Positions 25,162 through 32,780 of a stretch of 64,000 bases of DNA are shown here, piece by piece (position 1 is the stretch's first letter; each line of letters opens with the position of its first letter). The stretch lies in contig NZ_NWVD01000003.1 in the NCBI RefSeq assembly GCF_002374835.1, positions 124,001 to 188,000 on the forward strand, in the 5' to 3' direction. A model generated the notes under the pieces. That model searched no databases. It was not told the origin of the DNA and saw nothing but the letters and a program-made list of their open reading frames with translations. The stretch is from Sphingomonas ginsenosidimutans. Lineage in GTDB: Bacteria; Pseudomonadota; Alphaproteobacteria; Sphingomonadales; Sphingomonadaceae. The position numbers and the translations under genes were made by a program.

Positions 25162-25845
25162 TCAGTCGTTGAGCGCGTTGATCGCCGCGTGGACACGCGC
25201 CTCCACCTCCGCGCGCGGCAGGCCGGGGGGGATCGGCGTACCGAAGCGCAGCGTCAGCGTGCCGGGCCGCGCGGTGCCGTGGCGCGGCACCAGCCGCCCG
25301 GAATCGCTGGCGATCGGCACCACCGGCAGTCCCATCGCCTTGTACAGGCCGACGAAGCCGGGTTTGAGCGCGGAGCGCTCGCCATGCGGCACGCGCGTCC
25401 CCTCCGGGAAGATCAGAACCGACCGGCCGGCGGCGCGCACCGCCGCGCCCTCGCGCAGCAGCTGGCGCATCGCCTTGCCGCCTGCCTCCCGGTCGATCGC
25501 AACCGCGCCGTAGTTCCTGGCCATCGCGCCCCAGACCGGGATGCGCAGCAATTCCTGCTTCAGGACGATCAGCGGGCCGTCGATCCGGTCGACCAGTTCG
25601 AACGTTTCGAACATCGTCTCATGCTTGGCGACGTAGAGCGCCGGGCCGTCGTACAGCGCGCCCTCCATCCGCACCCGCACGCCCAGAATCGCGCGCGCCA
25701 GCCAGCGGTGCATCCGCACCCAGCCATGCGCATAGCGCTGCACCGCGCGGCGCCCGAACGGGATCGCCAGCGGCCCGGCCAGCACCACCGGCACCGACAG
25801 CGCGTAGAAGGCGAAACGGAAGGCATAGGTGCGCAGCGCGTTCAT
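25162..25845 (-). CDS. plsC: 1-acyl-sn-glycerol-3-phosphate acyltransferase
   Basis: A 227-residue membrane-associated acyltransferase. It has an N-terminal hydrophobic segment, the catalytic box Lys-His-Glu-Thr-Met-Phe-Glu (an HX4E form, seen in many proteobacterial PlsC, rather than HX4D), and the glycerol-phosphate-binding Phe-Pro-Glu-Gly-Thr-Arg. It adds the second acyl chain to make phosphatidate. The ATG at 25845 overlaps the YdcF gene stop by 4 bases. It is the last gene of the ftsE-ftsX-ydcF-plsC operon. Confidence 0.9.
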   Translation of the reverse strand: MNALRTYAFRFAFYALSVPVVLAGPLAIPFGRRAVQRYAHGWVRMHRWLARAILGVRVRMEGALYDGPALYVAKHETMFETFELVDRIDGPLIVLKQELLRIPVWGAMARNYGAVAIDREAGGKAMRQLLREGAAVRAAGRSVLIFPEGTRVPHGERSALKPGFVGLYKAMGLPVVPIASDSGRLVPRHGTARPGTLTLRFGTPIPPGLPRAEVEARVHAAINALND

Positions 25846-26378
25846 GCGATCGCCGCCCACCACAGGACGACGCGGCGCAGCAGCAGCTTGTGATATTCGT
25901 TCATCGCCTGACCGATCGTCGGAAAACTGGGGACGCCGTCGACCACCACCGTCACGTCGCGCCCCAGCGCCGACCCCAGTTCCAGCCGCGCGCGCCGCGC
26001 ATGCCAGTCCGACGTCACCAGGCGGATCGTGCGATAGCCGTGCGCGCGGACCCAGGCAGCGGTTTCCTCCGCATTGCCGCGGGTATCGACCGCCTCCGCG
26101 CCCAGATCGACGCAACAGGCGATCGTGCGCGCATGGCCCGCGACCCGCGCCAGATCGGCGCGCGTCACCCCCGGCGCAGTGCCGGTCACCAGCATCCGCC
26201 GCGCGCGGCCATGTTCCAGCAGGTCCAGCCCGCGCGCGATCCGCCCGGCCGCGCCGGTCGGCACGACGATCGCGTCGGTGGTCACGTCGTCCGCCGCGGG
26301 GCCGGGCAGCATCAGCATGAACGCGGCGAAGCCCAGCGCCCAGCCGAGCACCACCAGCGCCGCCAGCCGCCGGATCAC
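25842..26378 (-). CDS. YdcF family protein (DUF218)
   Basis: A 178-residue protein from a GTG that overlaps the ftsX stop (GTGA). One N-terminal membrane helix (residues 4-24) anchors a DUF218 domain with Asp-Ala-Ile-Val-Val-Pro-Thr-Gly, Leu-Val-Thr-Gly-Thr, Asn-Ala-Glu-Glu-Thr-Ala and Val-Thr-Ser-Asp-Trp-His-Ala-Arg-Arg-Ala. Relatives such as SanA and ElyC act in envelope integrity and lipid-carrier handling. Its place after ftsEX agrees with an envelope role; the reaction is unknown. Confidence 0.88.
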   Translation of the reverse strand: MIRRLAALVVLGWALGFAAFMLMLPGPAADDVTTDAIVVPTGAAGRIARGLDLLEHGRARRMLVTGTAPGVTRADLARVAGHARTIACCVDLGAEAVDTRGNAEETAAWVRAHGYRTIRLVTSDWHARRARLELGSALGRDVTVVVDGVPSFPTIGQAMNEYHKLLLRRVVLWWAAIA

Positions 26379-27247
26379 AGCTGCCGCCCCATGGTGCGCA
26401 TGATCGCGCGGCGCGCGACGAGGGCAGCGAGCGCGACGAACGCGAACGGCAGCGCGATCACCGCGCCCCAGCCGCCCTGCCCCAGCGTGATCCCGCCCAG
26501 CAGCTGCGATCCGCTGCCCGATGCCTGCATGCCCAGCCCGCCCACCACCAGCCAGCCGGCCACGCCGCCGACGCACGCCCCCAGCGCCGCGTCGCGCGCG
26601 ATCCGCCGCTGGAACAGCCGCGCGACCTGCACGTCGGTGGCGCCCAGCCCGTGCATCACCTCGATCGTGGCGCGATGCGCCTCCAGCCCGGACCGCGCCG
26701 CCAGCACGATCACCGCCGCCGATGCCGCCGCCATCAACGCCACCAGCGCCGCGGCCAGCGCGGTCAGCAGCCGCAGCAGCCGCCCGACCGCCGCCAGCGC
26801 ATCGCCATGCCGGTCGACCCGCGCGCCCGGCGCCAGTCGCGCCGCCAGCGTGCGGACGCGGTCGAGCGCATCGGCGCGCTCGGCCAGGTCGACGTCGATC
26901 AGCGCGGGCACCGGCAGATCGGCATCGCGCGCCGCATCGCCCAGCCACGGCCCCAGCAGCCGCGCCAGTTCCTGCCGCGACACGGGAGTGGCGCCCCTCA
27001 CTGCCGACGACTGGCGCAGCGCGGCCAGCACCCGCGCCGCGGCGGCGGTGCGCGCGGCGGAATCGGCATCGACGATCTGCACCGTCGCACGCCCGGCCAG
27101 CGCCTGTCCCAGCGCGGCGGCGGCGCGCGCGGTGCCGATGCCCGCCGCGGTTGCGAGCACGGTCAGGAACAGCATGATCGCCAGCACCCACGCCATCGCG
27201 CGTCCCTGTCGGGCGGCATCGAGGATCCGGGCGGTCGCCGCGGTCAT
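26375..27247 (-). CDS. ftsX: Cell division protein FtsX
   Basis: A 290-residue integral membrane protein with a first helix near residues 18-45. A periplasmic loop of about 110 residues follows, then three more helices in the C-terminal half. This four-helix FtsX layout, directly after ftsE with a 4-base overlap (ATGA), identifies it despite low sequence conservation. FtsEX forms an ABC-type complex at the septum that activates peptidoglycan hydrolases through its periplasmic loop. Confidence 0.88.
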   Translation of the reverse strand: MTAATARILDAARQGRAMAWVLAIMLFLTVLATAAGIGTARAAAALGQALAGRATVQIVDADSAARTAAAARVLAALRQSSAVRGATPVSRQELARLLGPWLGDAARDADLPVPALIDVDLAERADALDRVRTLAARLAPGARVDRHGDALAAVGRLLRLLTALAAALVALMAAASAAVIVLAARSGLEAHRATIEVMHGLGATDVQVARLFQRRIARDAALGACVGGVAGWLVVGGLGMQASGSGSQLLGGITLGQGGWGAVIALPFAFVALAALVARRAIMRTMGRQL

Positions 27248-27951
27248 GCCGGCCCCCGCCCCGGCGGGAAGCGCAGCGCGCCGGTGGGATCGTGCAGCTG
27301 GCCGTCGACGATGCGCATCATCTGCGCGGCCTTGATCCTGTTGAGCAGGGTCAGGTCGTGGGTGGCGACCACCACCGTGGTGCCCAGCCCATTGAGCGAA
27401 CCGAACAGCTGCATCAGCCGCTCCGCCATCGCTTCGTCCACGTTGCCGGTGGGTTCGTCGGCGACCAGCAGTTCGGGGCGGCCGATCACCGCGCGCGCGA
27501 TCGCGACGCGCTGCTGCTCCCCGCCCGACAGCGTCGGCGGGCGCGCATCGGCGCGGTGCGACAGCCCGACCCAGGCCAACATCTCGCGCACCGCGTCGCG
27601 CACCTCGGTTTCCAGCACCCCGGCGATGCGCAGCGGCAGCGCGACATTGTCGGCGATCGACAGATGCGGGACCAGCCGGAAATCCTGATAGACGACGCCG
27701 ATCCGCCGCCGGAATCCGGGCATCCGCGCGCGCGGCAGCGTGACGACATCGGTGCCGAACAGCCGGATCACCCCGCGGCTGGGACGCTGCGCCAGGTACA
27801 ACAGCTTCAACAGCGAGGTCTTGCCCGCGCCGCTGGCCCCGGTCAGGAAATAGAATTCCCCCGCCGCCAGCGTGAAGCTGAGGTCGCGCAGCACCTCGTC
27901 GCCATGGCCGTAGCGCAATCCGACATTCTCGAACTGGACGATGCCCGCCAC
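27244..27951 (-). CDS. ftsE: Cell division ATP-binding protein FtsE
   Basis: A 235-residue ABC ATPase from the GTG at 27951; the frame stays open further upstream to 28011, but that part is Arg-rich and unlike FtsE. Walker A Gly-Ala-Ser-Gly-Ala-Gly-Lys-Thr, Q-loop Val-Tyr-Gln-Asp-Phe-Arg, signature Leu-Ser-Gly-Gly-Glu-Gln-Gln-Arg and Walker B Leu-Leu-Val-Ala-Asp-Glu-Pro-Thr-Gly are intact. It powers FtsX at the division site. It heads the ftsE-ftsX-ydcF-plsC operon and is divergent from the zinc-ribbon gene. Confidence 0.93.
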   Translation of the reverse strand: MAGIVQFENVGLRYGHGDEVLRDLSFTLAAGEFYFLTGASGAGKTSLLKLLYLAQRPSRGVIRLFGTDVVTLPRARMPGFRRRIGVVYQDFRLVPHLSIADNVALPLRIAGVLETEVRDAVREMLAWVGLSHRADARPPTLSGGEQQRVAIARAVIGRPELLVADEPTGNVDEAMAERLMQLFGSLNGLGTTVVVATHDLTLLNRIKAAQMMRIVDGQLHDPTGALRFPPGRGPA

Positions 27952-28038
27952 GCGGCCCTGACCTATCCCTGCTTTGTTCCGCGACGCGCGGCCGCCCCGA
28001 CGCCATCGCATGGGGCCGTGTGCGCATCAAGCGCGGCG

Positions 28039-28070
28039 ACACCGGCTTGCCATTGCCGGTAAGCCGGTGT
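28039..28070. repeat. Inverted repeat between ftsE and the zinc-ribbon gene
   Basis: A perfect 10-bp inverted repeat ACACCGGCTT/AAGCCGGTGT (28039-28048, 28061-28070) with a 12-base loop, followed by TTTA on the plus strand. It ends 37 bases before the zinc-ribbon ATG. It could be a leader hairpin, a weak attenuator or a regulator site shared by the two divergent genes. Confidence 0.4.
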
Positions 28071-28107
28071 TTAGATTCCGTTCCCGTCCAGCCGGTGCCC
28101 CGCGTCC

Positions 28108-28881
28108 ATGATCCTTGAATGTCCCGAATGCCGCGCCCGCTATCTGGTGCCCGACAGCGCGATCGGCCCCACCGGCCGCACCGTGCGCTGCGCCAATTGC
28201 CGCCACAGCTGGCATCAGGACGGGCCGGAACTGCCACCGCCGCCGCCACCCGCACCCGAACCCGCCGCCTTCGCGCCGGCCGACCTGCCGCCCGAAACCG
28301 CGGTGGTCGCGGTGCCGGCGCAGCCCGAGCCGTCCTATTCCGCCCCGCCCCCGCCCGGCGTGGCGGCGACATATGTCGATCCGGCGGTGGACGCGGGTGC
28401 GGCGGGCGGCGCAGGGTACGATGCCTTCGCGCACCGCCCGCCGTTCAAGCGCACGCGCAACACCACGCGGATGCGCACCATCGCCAGCTTGGCGGCGGGG
28501 CTGCTGATGCTGGTGGCGGTCGGCATCATCCTGTGGACCACCGCGCCGGGGCTGGCGCAGCAGATCGGGCTGTCGATCGGGCCGGACGAACTGCCGCTGA
28601 CGATCGACGACAACCCGATCGAGCGGCGCAAGATGGCCAATGGATCGGAGCTGTTCGCGGTCAGCGGACAGATCACCAATCCCTCCGCCACGCGCCAGCG
28701 CGTCCCCGACATCCGCGCGGACCTGCGCGATTCGCAGGGGAAGATCGTGTTCAGCTGGACGATCACGCCGCAACAGCGCTCGCTCGCGCCCAATGCGGTG
28801 ATCGACTTCAACTCCGCACAGGTGGACGTGCCGGCCAGTTCGAAGCGGCTCGACCTCAGCTTCGTCGGCGAGGCGAGCTGA
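28108..28881 (+). CDS. Zinc-ribbon (MJ0042-type) membrane protein with DUF3426-like C-terminal domain
   Basis: A 257-residue protein. The N-terminal zinc ribbon has two CxxC pairs (Cys5/Cys8 and Cys30/Cys33). A proline-rich linker of about 70 residues follows, then one transmembrane helix near residues 127-147 and a periplasmic DUF3426-like domain with Ser-Gly-Gln-Ile-Thr-Asn-Pro and Pro-Asp-Ile-Arg-Ala-Asp-Leu. Proteins of this plan are common in alphaproteobacteria beside ftsE and have been thought to link cytoplasmic sensing with the envelope, but their function is not settled. Confidence 0.85.
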   Translation: MILECPECRARYLVPDSAIGPTGRTVRCANCRHSWHQDGPELPPPPPPAPEPAAFAPADLPPETAVVAVPAQPEPSYSAPPPPGVAATYVDPAVDAGAAGGAGYDAFAHRPPFKRTRNTTRMRTIASLAAGLLMLVAVGIILWTTAPGLAQQIGLSIGPDELPLTIDDNPIERRKMANGSELFAVSGQITNPSATRQRVPDIRADLRDSQGKIVFSWTITPQQRSLAPNAVIDFNSAQVDVPASSKRLDLSFVGEAS

Positions 28882-28968
28882 GCGCGAACATATCCGTTGC
28901 CAGCCCCCGGCCGCGATGCTAGGGGCGCGTCCCTGCCAAACCCCGGCGCTGCCCGGTGGTCATCACGT

Positions 28969-29055
28969 GCGGCCGTGGCGGAATTGGTAGACGCGCAACG
29001 TTGAGGTCGTTGTGTCCGAAAGGACGTGGAAGTTCGAGTCTTCTCGGCCGCACCA
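28969..29055 (+). tRNA. tRNA-Leu (anticodon GAG)
   Basis: An 87-base class II tRNA including an encoded CCA. The acceptor stem GCGGCCG (28969-28975) pairs with CGGCCGC (29045-29051). The anticodon stem CAACG/CGTTG encloses the loop TTGAGGT with anticodon GAG at 29003-29005, which reads CUC and CUU. A long variable arm (TGTCCGAAAGGACGT) and T-loop TTCGAGT are present. The DNA just after it is unlike its surroundings (see the islet entry). Confidence 0.95.
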
Positions 29056-29183
29056 CACTAATGAAAGTGGACCCCATATGAGGACAGGGCCGGGCGCCCG
29101 TTCGTGGGGGTGATCGCGTTCGACGCTTAACTTATTGGTCAATGTTGCTCAGATGTTCTTGCCGCAATGACAGGCGGGGCGGC

Positions 29184-29426
29184 ATGAATCAGACACCACG
29201 CGGTAGGACGTCGAGCGCTTTTTCATGGTGGCTGCGAACAGGCGGGCTGCCCCGAGCGGTCAGTCCTGACGGCCTCGAACTCAAATTCAACCCATGGCAC
29301 GATCCGGCGGACGGTCGGTTCACCTTTGCCGGCGCGGGACGCCACTATGGTGCCGATGCGACCGGCGGGGCGAGCCGTCGCACGTCCGCCCGCTCCGGCG
29401 CCGCGCGTGCTTCACGGAGGAACTGA
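29184..29426 (+). CDS. Short ORF, possible N-terminal remnant of a secreted toxin-like protein
   Basis: An 80-residue ORF whose middle reads Leu-Lys-Phe-Asn-Pro-Trp-His-Asp-Pro, then Asp-Gly-Arg-Phe-Thr-Phe-Ala-Gly. From memory, this type of segment precedes the nuclease domain in some sphingomonad polymorphic-toxin-like proteins. Here it stops soon after in a Ser/Arg/Gly run, with no catalytic domain. It may be a truncated gene or a degenerate end. Translation and function are uncertain. Confidence 0.4.
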   Translation: MNQTPRGRTSSAFSWWLRTGGLPRAVSPDGLELKFNPWHDPADGRFTFAGAGRHYGADATGGASRRTSARSGAARASRRN

Positions 29427-29446
29427 ACCCCGACACCGCAGTGAAG

Positions 29447-29662
29447 ATGATGGAGGCCTTGGCTGGTCATCTTCAAGAAATGGACAAGGGATTTCTTCGT
29501 GAACTGGTGGTCGCATTTCAGATCATAGCCGAGAACTACAGCGGCGAGGAGCAAAAGGTAGTGCGCAGCATAGCTGATGGCTATTATCTCGAAGAGGCGT
29601 TGGCGGCCGACGGCCCCGTCAAGCTGGCGGAGTTGGAAGCGTTGCGCGACGCGAGGGATTGA
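29447..29662 (+). CDS. Short acidic ORF, possible orphan immunity-type protein
   Basis: A 71-residue ORF (ATG at 29447; GTG at 29441 also possible) in a different frame from the preceding ORF. It is acidic and predicted helical (MMEALAGHLQEMDKGFLREL at the start, ending Leu-Arg-Asp-Ala-Arg-Asp), with codon use less GC-rich than its neighbours. A strong GGAGG (29416-29420) sits in the end of the upstream ORF but is about 25 bases away. Size, acidity and position after a toxin-like leader fit an immunity protein, but no family is recognised. Confidence 0.4.
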   Translation: MMEALAGHLQEMDKGFLRELVVAFQIIAENYSGEEQKVVRSIADGYYLEEALAADGPVKLAELEALRDARD

Positions 29663-29874
29663 ACGACATGATGTGGACCCGTGGAAAATCTCAAGGCCGC
29701 CTGATGTCGGCGTCGACACTTGCATCATGTGACGTGCGACCGACCGAAATTCCCGAACGATCCGAGTGCCCGATTTTATGCCCTGTGGGGCACCAGATTG
29801 CCGGCATGTGACCGGTGGCGATGCCACGGGGCACACCTGCCCCCTGACACGCCCGTCGCGCGTTATATGCCGCG

Positions 29875-30948
29875 ATGAGCCCCGACGCCGACGGCATCAC
29901 CCCGCATATCCACGCGATCGGCACCGCCGTTCCCGCACAGGATATCCATGACGCGTTCCGCCGCTGGGCGGGCGCGCGGCTGCCGGCGCGCGAGGCGCAG
30001 CTGTTCGAGCGGATGGCGGCGCGATCGGGCATCCGCCACCGCTGGTCCGTGCTGCCGCAGACGCCTGGATCACCGATCGACGACGGCGGCTTCTACGCGG
30101 TCGATCCGTTGCCCGGCACGGCGGCGCGGATGGCGATCTATGCCGAGGCCGCGCCCAAATTGGCGCTGGCGGCGATCGCCGATCTGGCGACGCGCGTGCC
30201 GGTCGACGGCATCACGCATCTGGTGGTGGCCAGCTGCACCGGCTTCGTCGCGCCGGGCATCGACCAGATCATCGCCGCGCGCCTTAGCCTGTCCCCAGCG
30301 GTCGAGCGCACATTGGTGGGGTTCATGGGATGCTATGCCGCGGTCGCGGCGCTGCGCACCGCGCGGCATATCGTGCGGTCCGAACCGGCGGCGCGGGTGC
30401 TGGTGGTGACGGTGGAGCTGTCGACGCTGCACCTGCAGGCGGTCGGCACGCTGGAGCCGTTGCTGGCGATGCTCCAGTTCGGCGACGGCGCGGCGGCGGC
30501 GCTGGTCAGCGCCGAGGCGCATGGCATCACGATCGGCGCGCCGTTCGTCGCGACGCTGCCGGATTCGGCGGCGCTGATCCGCTGGGACATCACCGACCGT
30601 GGCTTTGCGATGCATTTATCGGGCGAAGTGCCGGGGCGGATCGCCGCCGCGCTGCGCGACCCGGCGCTGGTCGCCGTGATCACCGGCGGGGCGGCGGTCG
30701 ACGGCTGGGCGGTCCATGCCGGGGGCCGGTCGATCCTGGACGCGGTGCAGCAGGCGCTGGCGCTGGACGAGGACGCGCTGGCGGCGTCGCGCGCGGTACT
30801 GGCCGATAACGGCAACATGTCGTCGGCGACGCTGATGTTCGTGCTGGCGCGCGTGCTGGCCGGGCCGCCCGTGACGCGCGGCGTGGCGCTGGCGTTCGGG
30901 CCGGGGCTGGCCGCCGAGGGATTTGCGTTCGGGCACGCAGCGCCATGA
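29875..30948 (+). CDS. Type III polyketide synthase (chalcone synthase-like)
   Basis: A 357-residue thiolase-fold enzyme with the full catalytic triad of type III PKSs: Cys in Gly-Phe-Met-Gly-Cys-Tyr-Ala-Ala (about residue 147), His in Trp-Ala-Val-His-Ala-Gly-Gly-Arg and Asn in Ala-Asp-Asn-Gly-Asn-Met-Ser-Ser. These enzymes extend a starter acyl-CoA with malonyl-CoA and cyclise the chain to pyrones or resorcinols. It is the first of three overlapping genes with a methyltransferase and a flavoprotein, which suggests a tailored phenolic or quinone lipid. Starter and product are unknown. Confidence 0.93.
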   Translation: MSPDADGITPHIHAIGTAVPAQDIHDAFRRWAGARLPAREAQLFERMAARSGIRHRWSVLPQTPGSPIDDGGFYAVDPLPGTAARMAIYAEAAPKLALAAIADLATRVPVDGITHLVVASCTGFVAPGIDQIIAARLSLSPAVERTLVGFMGCYAAVAALRTARHIVRSEPAARVLVVTVELSTLHLQAVGTLEPLLAMLQFGDGAAAALVSAEAHGITIGAPFVATLPDSAALIRWDITDRGFAMHLSGEVPGRIAAALRDPALVAVITGGAAVDGWAVHAGGRSILDAVQQALALDEDALAASRAVLADNGNMSSATLMFVLARVLAGPPVTRGVALAFGPGLAAEGFAFGHAAP

Positions 30949-31631
30949 CGCCGGCGACCCGCGCCATCGCCGAGGAGCTGATGGACGCGGACGACCTGTC
31001 CGCCGGAACCTATGCCGATGTCGTGTCCGACCTGGCGCGGGTGAACGTAGTGACGATGGCGGCGCGCCCGACGCTGGCGTTCCTGCGCCGCACCTGCCGC
31101 GTGGGCGGGCGCTATCGCGTGCTCGACGTCGGTTACGGCGACGGCGACATGCTGCGCCGGATCGCACGCTGGGGCGAGCGGCGCGGGATCGCATTCGAGC
31201 TGGTCGGCATCGACCTGAACCCGCGCAGCGCGGCGGCGGCGCGCGCGCACACGCCGGACGCGATGGCGATCGACTGGCGCACCGGCGATTACGCCGATCT
31301 GGCGGGCGAGCCGTGGGACATCATCCTGTCCAGCCTGGTCGCGCACCATATGAGCCATGACCAGCTGGTCGCGTTCCTGCGCTTCATGCAGCGGCACGCG
31401 CGGGTCGGCTGGCTGGTCAACGACCTGCACCGCCACGGTTTCGCCTATCGCGGCTGGCCGCTGCTGGCGGCGCTGTTCCGCTGGCACCCGATCGTGCGGC
31501 ATGACGGGCATCTGTCGATCGCGCGCAGCTATCGCCCCGACGAATGGCCGCCGATCCTGGCGGAGGCGGGCGTTACCGACGCGCGTATCCACCGCGTGTT
31601 CCCGTTCCGGCTGTGCGTCGAGCGCCGCTGA
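30945..31631 (+). CDS. SAM-dependent methyltransferase of the PKS operon
   Basis: A 228-residue class I methyltransferase. Motif I is Val-Leu-Asp-Val-Gly-Tyr-Gly-Asp-Gly-Asp near residues 59-68, and an acidic Gly-Ile-Asp-Leu-Asn follows at the end of strand 2. It starts inside the polyketide synthase stop codon (ATGA) and overlaps the flavoprotein gene, so all three are probably made together. It is likely to methylate a phenolic oxygen, or possibly a ring carbon, of the polyketide; that is inference from context. Confidence 0.87.
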   Translation: MTPATRAIAEELMDADDLSAGTYADVVSDLARVNVVTMAARPTLAFLRRTCRVGGRYRVLDVGYGDGDMLRRIARWGERRGIAFELVGIDLNPRSAAAARAHTPDAMAIDWRTGDYADLAGEPWDIILSSLVAHHMSHDQLVAFLRFMQRHARVGWLVNDLHRHGFAYRGWPLLAALFRWHPIVRHDGHLSIARSYRPDEWPPILAEAGVTDARIHRVFPFRLCVERR

Positions 31632-32710
31632 TCCTGGGCGCCGGGCCGGCGGGCGCCAGCGCGGCGATCGTGCTGGCGCGCGCGGGCGCCGCGCCGCAGG
31701 TGATCGAGCGGCAGCGCGAGATTCCCGATGCGCTGTGCGGCGGGTTTCTGAGCTGGCGGACGCTGGCGGCGCTGGAGCGGCTGGGCATCGCCGCCGACCG
31801 GCTGAACCCGACGCGGATCGGCACCGTGCGGCTGTTCGCCGCCCGGCGGATGGTAGCGGCGCCGCTGCCCGCGCCCGCGCTGGCGGTGTCGCGTCGCCGC
31901 CTCGACACCGTGCTGGCGGACGTGGCGACCGCTGCGGGCGCGCGGATCGAACGCGGGGTGACGGTACGCGCGGTCGACGAGGCAGGCGTGCGCACCGCCG
32001 ATGGCGCGACGCTGGACAGCGGCGCGATGTTCCTGGCCAACGGCAAGCATGACGTGCGCGGCGCAGCGCGCCCGGCGGCGGCGCGCGGGGACGATCCGAC
32101 GCTGGGGCTGCGCTGGCGCTGCCCGCCCGCCCCCGCGCTGACGCGGATGGTGGCGGGGGCGATCGAGCTGCACCTGGTGGCACGCGGCTATGTCGGCATC
32201 GCGTTGCAGGAGGACGGCAGCGCCAATGTGTGCATGGCGATCCGCCGCTCACGGCTCCATGCGGCGGGCGGCCCGGCGGCGCTGCTGCGCGTGCTGGCGG
32301 CGGAGGCGCCGGCGCTGGCCGAGCGGCTGGCGTTCGTGGGCGAAGGCGCGGGCGATGCGATCGCCAACGTCCCCTATGGCTGGCGCGCGACCGCCGGTGC
32401 GGTAGGCCGCTATCGGCTGGGCGATCAGGCCGCGGTCATCCCGTCGCTGGCGGGCGAGGGGATCGGGATCGCGGTGGCGAGCGGCGCGTCGGCGGCCGCC
32501 GCGTATCTGCGCGACGGAGCGACAGGCGCGCAAGGGTGGCAGCGGAGCTTCGCGCGCCGCGCCGCAGCGCCGCTCGGCTGGGCGGGGGCGGTGTGGCGCA
32601 TCGCCGAGCGCCCCGCGCTCGCGGCGCTGCTGTTGCCCGCGGCGCGTGCGGGACGGGTGATCCCGCTGATCGCTGCGCTGACGCGGATCGACGGGCGGCA
32701 CGGCGAATAG
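31613..32710 (+). CDS. FAD-dependent oxidoreductase of the PKS operon
   Basis: A 365-residue flavoprotein from the GTG at 31613, inside the end of the methyltransferase gene (19-base overlap). The N-terminal FAD motif is Leu-Gly-Ala-Gly-Pro-Ala-Gly-Ala-Ser-Ala-Ala, and a Gly-Asp-Gln-Ala-Ala-Val-Ile-Pro-Ser-Leu-Ala-Gly-Glu-Gly segment forms the second FAD contact. It belongs to the broad geranylgeranyl reductase / aromatic hydroxylase group. It may hydroxylate the polyketide ring or reduce an isoprenoid chain. It is the last gene of the operon, 70 bases before the PBP gene. Confidence 0.85.
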   Translation: MRRAPLILGAGPAGASAAIVLARAGAAPQVIERQREIPDALCGGFLSWRTLAALERLGIAADRLNPTRIGTVRLFAARRMVAAPLPAPALAVSRRRLDTVLADVATAAGARIERGVTVRAVDEAGVRTADGATLDSGAMFLANGKHDVRGAARPAAARGDDPTLGLRWRCPPAPALTRMVAGAIELHLVARGYVGIALQEDGSANVCMAIRRSRLHAAGGPAALLRVLAAEAPALAERLAFVGEGAGDAIANVPYGWRATAGAVGRYRLGDQAAVIPSLAGEGIGIAVASGASAAAAYLRDGATGAQGWQRSFARRAAAPLGWAGAVWRIAERPALAALLLPAARAGRVIPLIAALTRIDGRHGE

Positions 32711-32780
32711 CGTCGGGCGAGGCGCCCCGCATATATCTTGTTAACCATCGCCTAAGCCTCTATCCGCCAAGGGCGACGAC

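Larger units (their letters stand above)
29056..29874. other. Accessory islet between tRNA-Leu and the polyketide synthase operon
   Basis: About 820 bases with two short, weakly supported ORFs (29184-29426 and 29447-29662) and otherwise no recognisable gene, in a window where genes usually abut. Base composition is visibly less GC-rich than the flanks, with several AT-rich patches. The octamer GTGGACCC occurs near both ends (about 29067 and 29673). No copy of the tRNA 3' end and no integrase or transposase is visible, so any element that brought this DNA has decayed. Confidence 0.55.

Noticed and set aside
29056..29874. Attachment-site duplication of the tRNA-Leu 3' end marking an integrated element
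   Set aside because: No repeat of the tRNA tail and no integrase is visible downstream. Only an octamer GTGGACCC is repeated, which is too short to be convincing.
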